The notes beneath the pieces are model-generated. The model worked only from the letters and a program-made list of their open reading frames with translations. It was not told the DNA's origin and did not search any database. DNA of 64,000 bases from Spirometra erinaceieuropaei (taxonomy: Eukaryota > Platyhelminthes > Cestoda > Diphyllobothriidea > Diphyllobothriidae), in assembly GCA_902702965.1 (NCBI GenBank), contig CACRXP010000711.1:150787-214786 (forward strand), read 5' to 3'. Positions 61,889 through 64,000 of this stretch are shown here, in pieces. Each line of letters begins with the position of its first letter. The first letter of the stretch is position 1. The translations under genes were made by a program, and so were the position numbers.

Positions 61889-63194
61889 AGGTCGAACATG
61901 AGGGAGGCAATGATAGTTGTGGAAGGACGTCTAACGGGCATTCCACGTCCTTCTCTCAAAATTTCCATATGTCATGTCCACATTGTGGCAGCTTTACCGC
62001 ATGTGACGGAATCACCGCATGCCATCAGTAATGCATTTTCGCACTCAAAAGATTACGAAAATAAAGTTGCTTAGCGGCAACGTTCCCCGTTTACGTCCAA
62101 CTTGCTCATATATATTGCGCAGTGTAAACCCAGTGCATCGCCTTGGAACCTATATTATCTTGAAGGGACAAAAGTAAATTAACATCTAGCTGACAGTAAG
62201 CACTTCATTCCAGCATAGAAGACACCTAGTCTTCACGGGCTTTTCGCTGAATTCGTGTGCTACACGTGTCAACTGCATCTGGTTGTCCCAAAAAGTCGGG
62301 CCTTGGGAACAGCCCAAGGTTGCACATCACAATTAAGCAAACCAGCGTACGCAGTCTCGGGTACAAACCAAGCACACGTTTAATGCCTACTCTACAAACA
62401 AGCAAATGCAGAAGTTCTATGCTGACCAATCACGCAATTATAAGAGACCGTTATAAAACTCTCATTCGCTGTCAGAAGTTTCCAGTATCGCTGTTTCCTG
62501 CTCGCATTTAGAGACTGTAAACTCACAAATATTATTGTTATTTCTAGGCGGCCTGCTTTTCATTCTGGTTTCATGACGACTGACCAAAATTATTCAACCG
62601 TATGACCGTCGACGATAATCGTTGAATGATAAATTTGAATTCATTTAGGACTCATATCTCTATGGATTGGTAAGTAGATGACACCAGGAGTCCGCCGGAT
62701 ATAGATCGATCCACGTCATCATTTATTTAGATCAACTGCTGCTATAAAAATCACGTTAGCTGGAATTGTCCCGGTACAGCAGCAGGAAGAAATGAAAATG
62801 CGGATTCTGGGGCGACTGAAAGGTGGAATTTTTTTCCATGTCAGCTCGGGAGCACGCTGATGTTTCACATATGTATGTCTAGAAACCTCTTCATTTTCCT
62901 TTAGTCTAAATTGCAGCCCGTGTCAAATGCGTTCAAACTGGATTACACTTGATTCTGCAAATCAGGACATTCCCGTCACAGTCAGACTGTGTCGCCCTGT
63001 GTGAAGTGGAAACGGAGGGCAGACTGGGACTCCTATATAATTATCCTCGCCTCCCACTCACTCGACTTATAGCATATAAAAGGAATAATTAGCAAATTCG
63101 TTATTCTGGAGGAGTCCCATTTGACGCACTAACAATTAAAAATGGTTCACTTTTAGGTTAAGATGATACCGTACTAGCCGCAAAGATAGTAGCC
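61889..63194. other. no recognised gene; two short perfect hairpins
   Basis: gaaggacgt and its inverse acgtccttc pair at 61922-61930 and 61945-61953. ccttggg and cccaagg pair at 62301-62307 and 62313-62319 with a five-base loop. An 84-codon plus frame (62257-62511) overlaps the second and is also open on the other strand. None of this is enough to call a gene or RNA. Confidence 0.4.
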
Positions 63195-63320
63195 CTCACA
63201 CGTGTTTCGCCGATATTCTGCCGCCGCGTAGCACAGTTTCGGGGGGCTCGGCTCATCGGTTGGTCCTCCAGCATTCCCAGTCTTTTTTCTGGCAGACACT
63301 CCAATTTGGAAATTGTTTCG
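63195..63320 (+). repeat. dispersed repeat, copy 2
   Basis: Aligns with 23585-23725 (cacgt, ccgatattctgccgccgcgt, cacagtttcg, then ctccagcattccc, then a T-rich run and tctggcag). This copy is GC-richer, so its CpG sites look less decayed than in copy 1, which may mean it is younger. Confidence 0.6.
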
Positions 63321-63714
63321 TTTTAATTTTCCCAGAAATTAACTGTAAACTTGGAGAAGATCAGTACATTCTAGGATCTACAGGTGCTTTTGGCTAGTAC
63401 CTGCGCTGCTAGTTTGGTAAACTCTCACCCTAAAATATACTACTAGTTACTTTTTGGTTATTTGTCGTGGCCGATGAACTTCAGGCCAGATATTCATGCA
63501 CAAAATTTCGGTCTGTGCATATAGTTCTAGAATGTACTGATCTACTCCAGGCTTGTACTTAATTTCTGAAGAATTTTGAAAGCAACAAAATAATACGCTC
63601 TCGAAACCTGACGAAGAAATAATCAAATGGTAAGTCAGTGCTGACTTTGCCTAACAAATTATGTAGGGGTACAAAGTAATTGCCGCTATCAAGACGTATA
63701 TCTGCCTCTCAAGT

Positions 63715-63920
63715 CCAACTGCCGGCGGTGGTAGGAGTAGAGACTAATAAGCCCAGAGTGCAATCATTGGGCTAGGCAATTACGCCATTACGAATGTCCC
63801 CCTAGCCAATTAGGCTGGAGGCGTGGCCTAATCACAGATGCTTTAGATAGTTAAAGCGAAATTGGTTGTGCAATTACGTTATCCAACCAATATACCACCA
63901 GCCTCTACCTAGGAACCCTG
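63715..63920. other. unusual block with near-duplicate ctag(g/c)caatta words and a hairpin
   Basis: ctaggcaattacgcc at about 63773 and ctagccaattaggct at about 63802 are near-duplicates. ttggttg (63862-63868) pairs with caaccaa (63884-63890). Composition is GC-richer than the flanks. It looks like part of a dispersed repeat running to or past the end of the window, but no family is recognised. Confidence 0.3.
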
Positions 63921-64000
63921 ATTAAGGACAAGTTGACTGAACTGTTAAAATTCTCACTAAGCTGAGACATTTTCAGCAATGATTTTTGTAATTCTGTGAC

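Overview
The window is AT-rich, gene-poor eukaryotic DNA. I recognise no conserved cellular gene, rRNA, tRNA or splice-resolved exon set. What can be read is repeats: decayed retroelement coding fragments, and above all one large family of about 1 kb inverted-repeat (foldback) elements. The Penelope-like fragment with a GIY-YIG domain, the Ty3/gypsy fragment and the overall texture fit a large, repeat-laden invertebrate genome. My best guess is a flatworm, possibly a tapeworm; that placement is inference from recall, not proof.

Layout. 1-9.2 kb is essentially blank apart from a GC-rich patch at 5.4-5.8 kb. 9.2-10.1 kb holds a short degenerate tandem repeat inside a 134-codon frame, then a direct repeat around an AT-dinucleotide tract. 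11.0-15.3 kb has three foldback copies and, between them on the minus strand, the longest ATG-started open frame of the window (154 codons, 13708-14172, with a poly(A)-signal match just after the stop). 16.7-20.8 kb has two copies of a second foldback subfamily, one split by about 0.6 kb of foreign sequence. 20.8-31 kb is mostly unannotatable, with a dispersed repeat at 23.6 kb and a GC-rich block at 24.0-24.7 kb. A gypsy RT/RNase H fragment lies at 31.0 kb. 34.5-41.2 kb has four more foldback copies. 42.4-44.4 kb has two minus-strand Penelope-like relics, one abutting a truncated foldback end. 44.4-47.1 kb has a GC-rich block, a two-unit diverged direct repeat, a degenerate AAACCTA array and a three-unit short repeat. 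47.3-51.2 kb contains a foldback copy and then the most informative one, at 49951-50943, nested in a GC-rich older repeat with an intact 'empty site' next to it. 51.4-55.3 kb is AT-rich and blank apart from a small two-frame open region. 56.1-60.7 kb has three further foldback copies. The end of the window has small open frames of doubtful status and the second copy of the dispersed repeat.

The foldback family is the main result: at least 14 full or partial copies in 64 kb, arms of about 370 bp, a non-palindromic spacer of about 240 bp, termini CAGT(A/G)(G/A).../...CTACTG, and TA at the insertion site where it can be checked. That points to non-autonomous, Tc1/mariner-type long-TIR elements. 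No transposase is visible in the window. Nothing here works as an operon or pathway; the coding remnants are all broken or unsupported.
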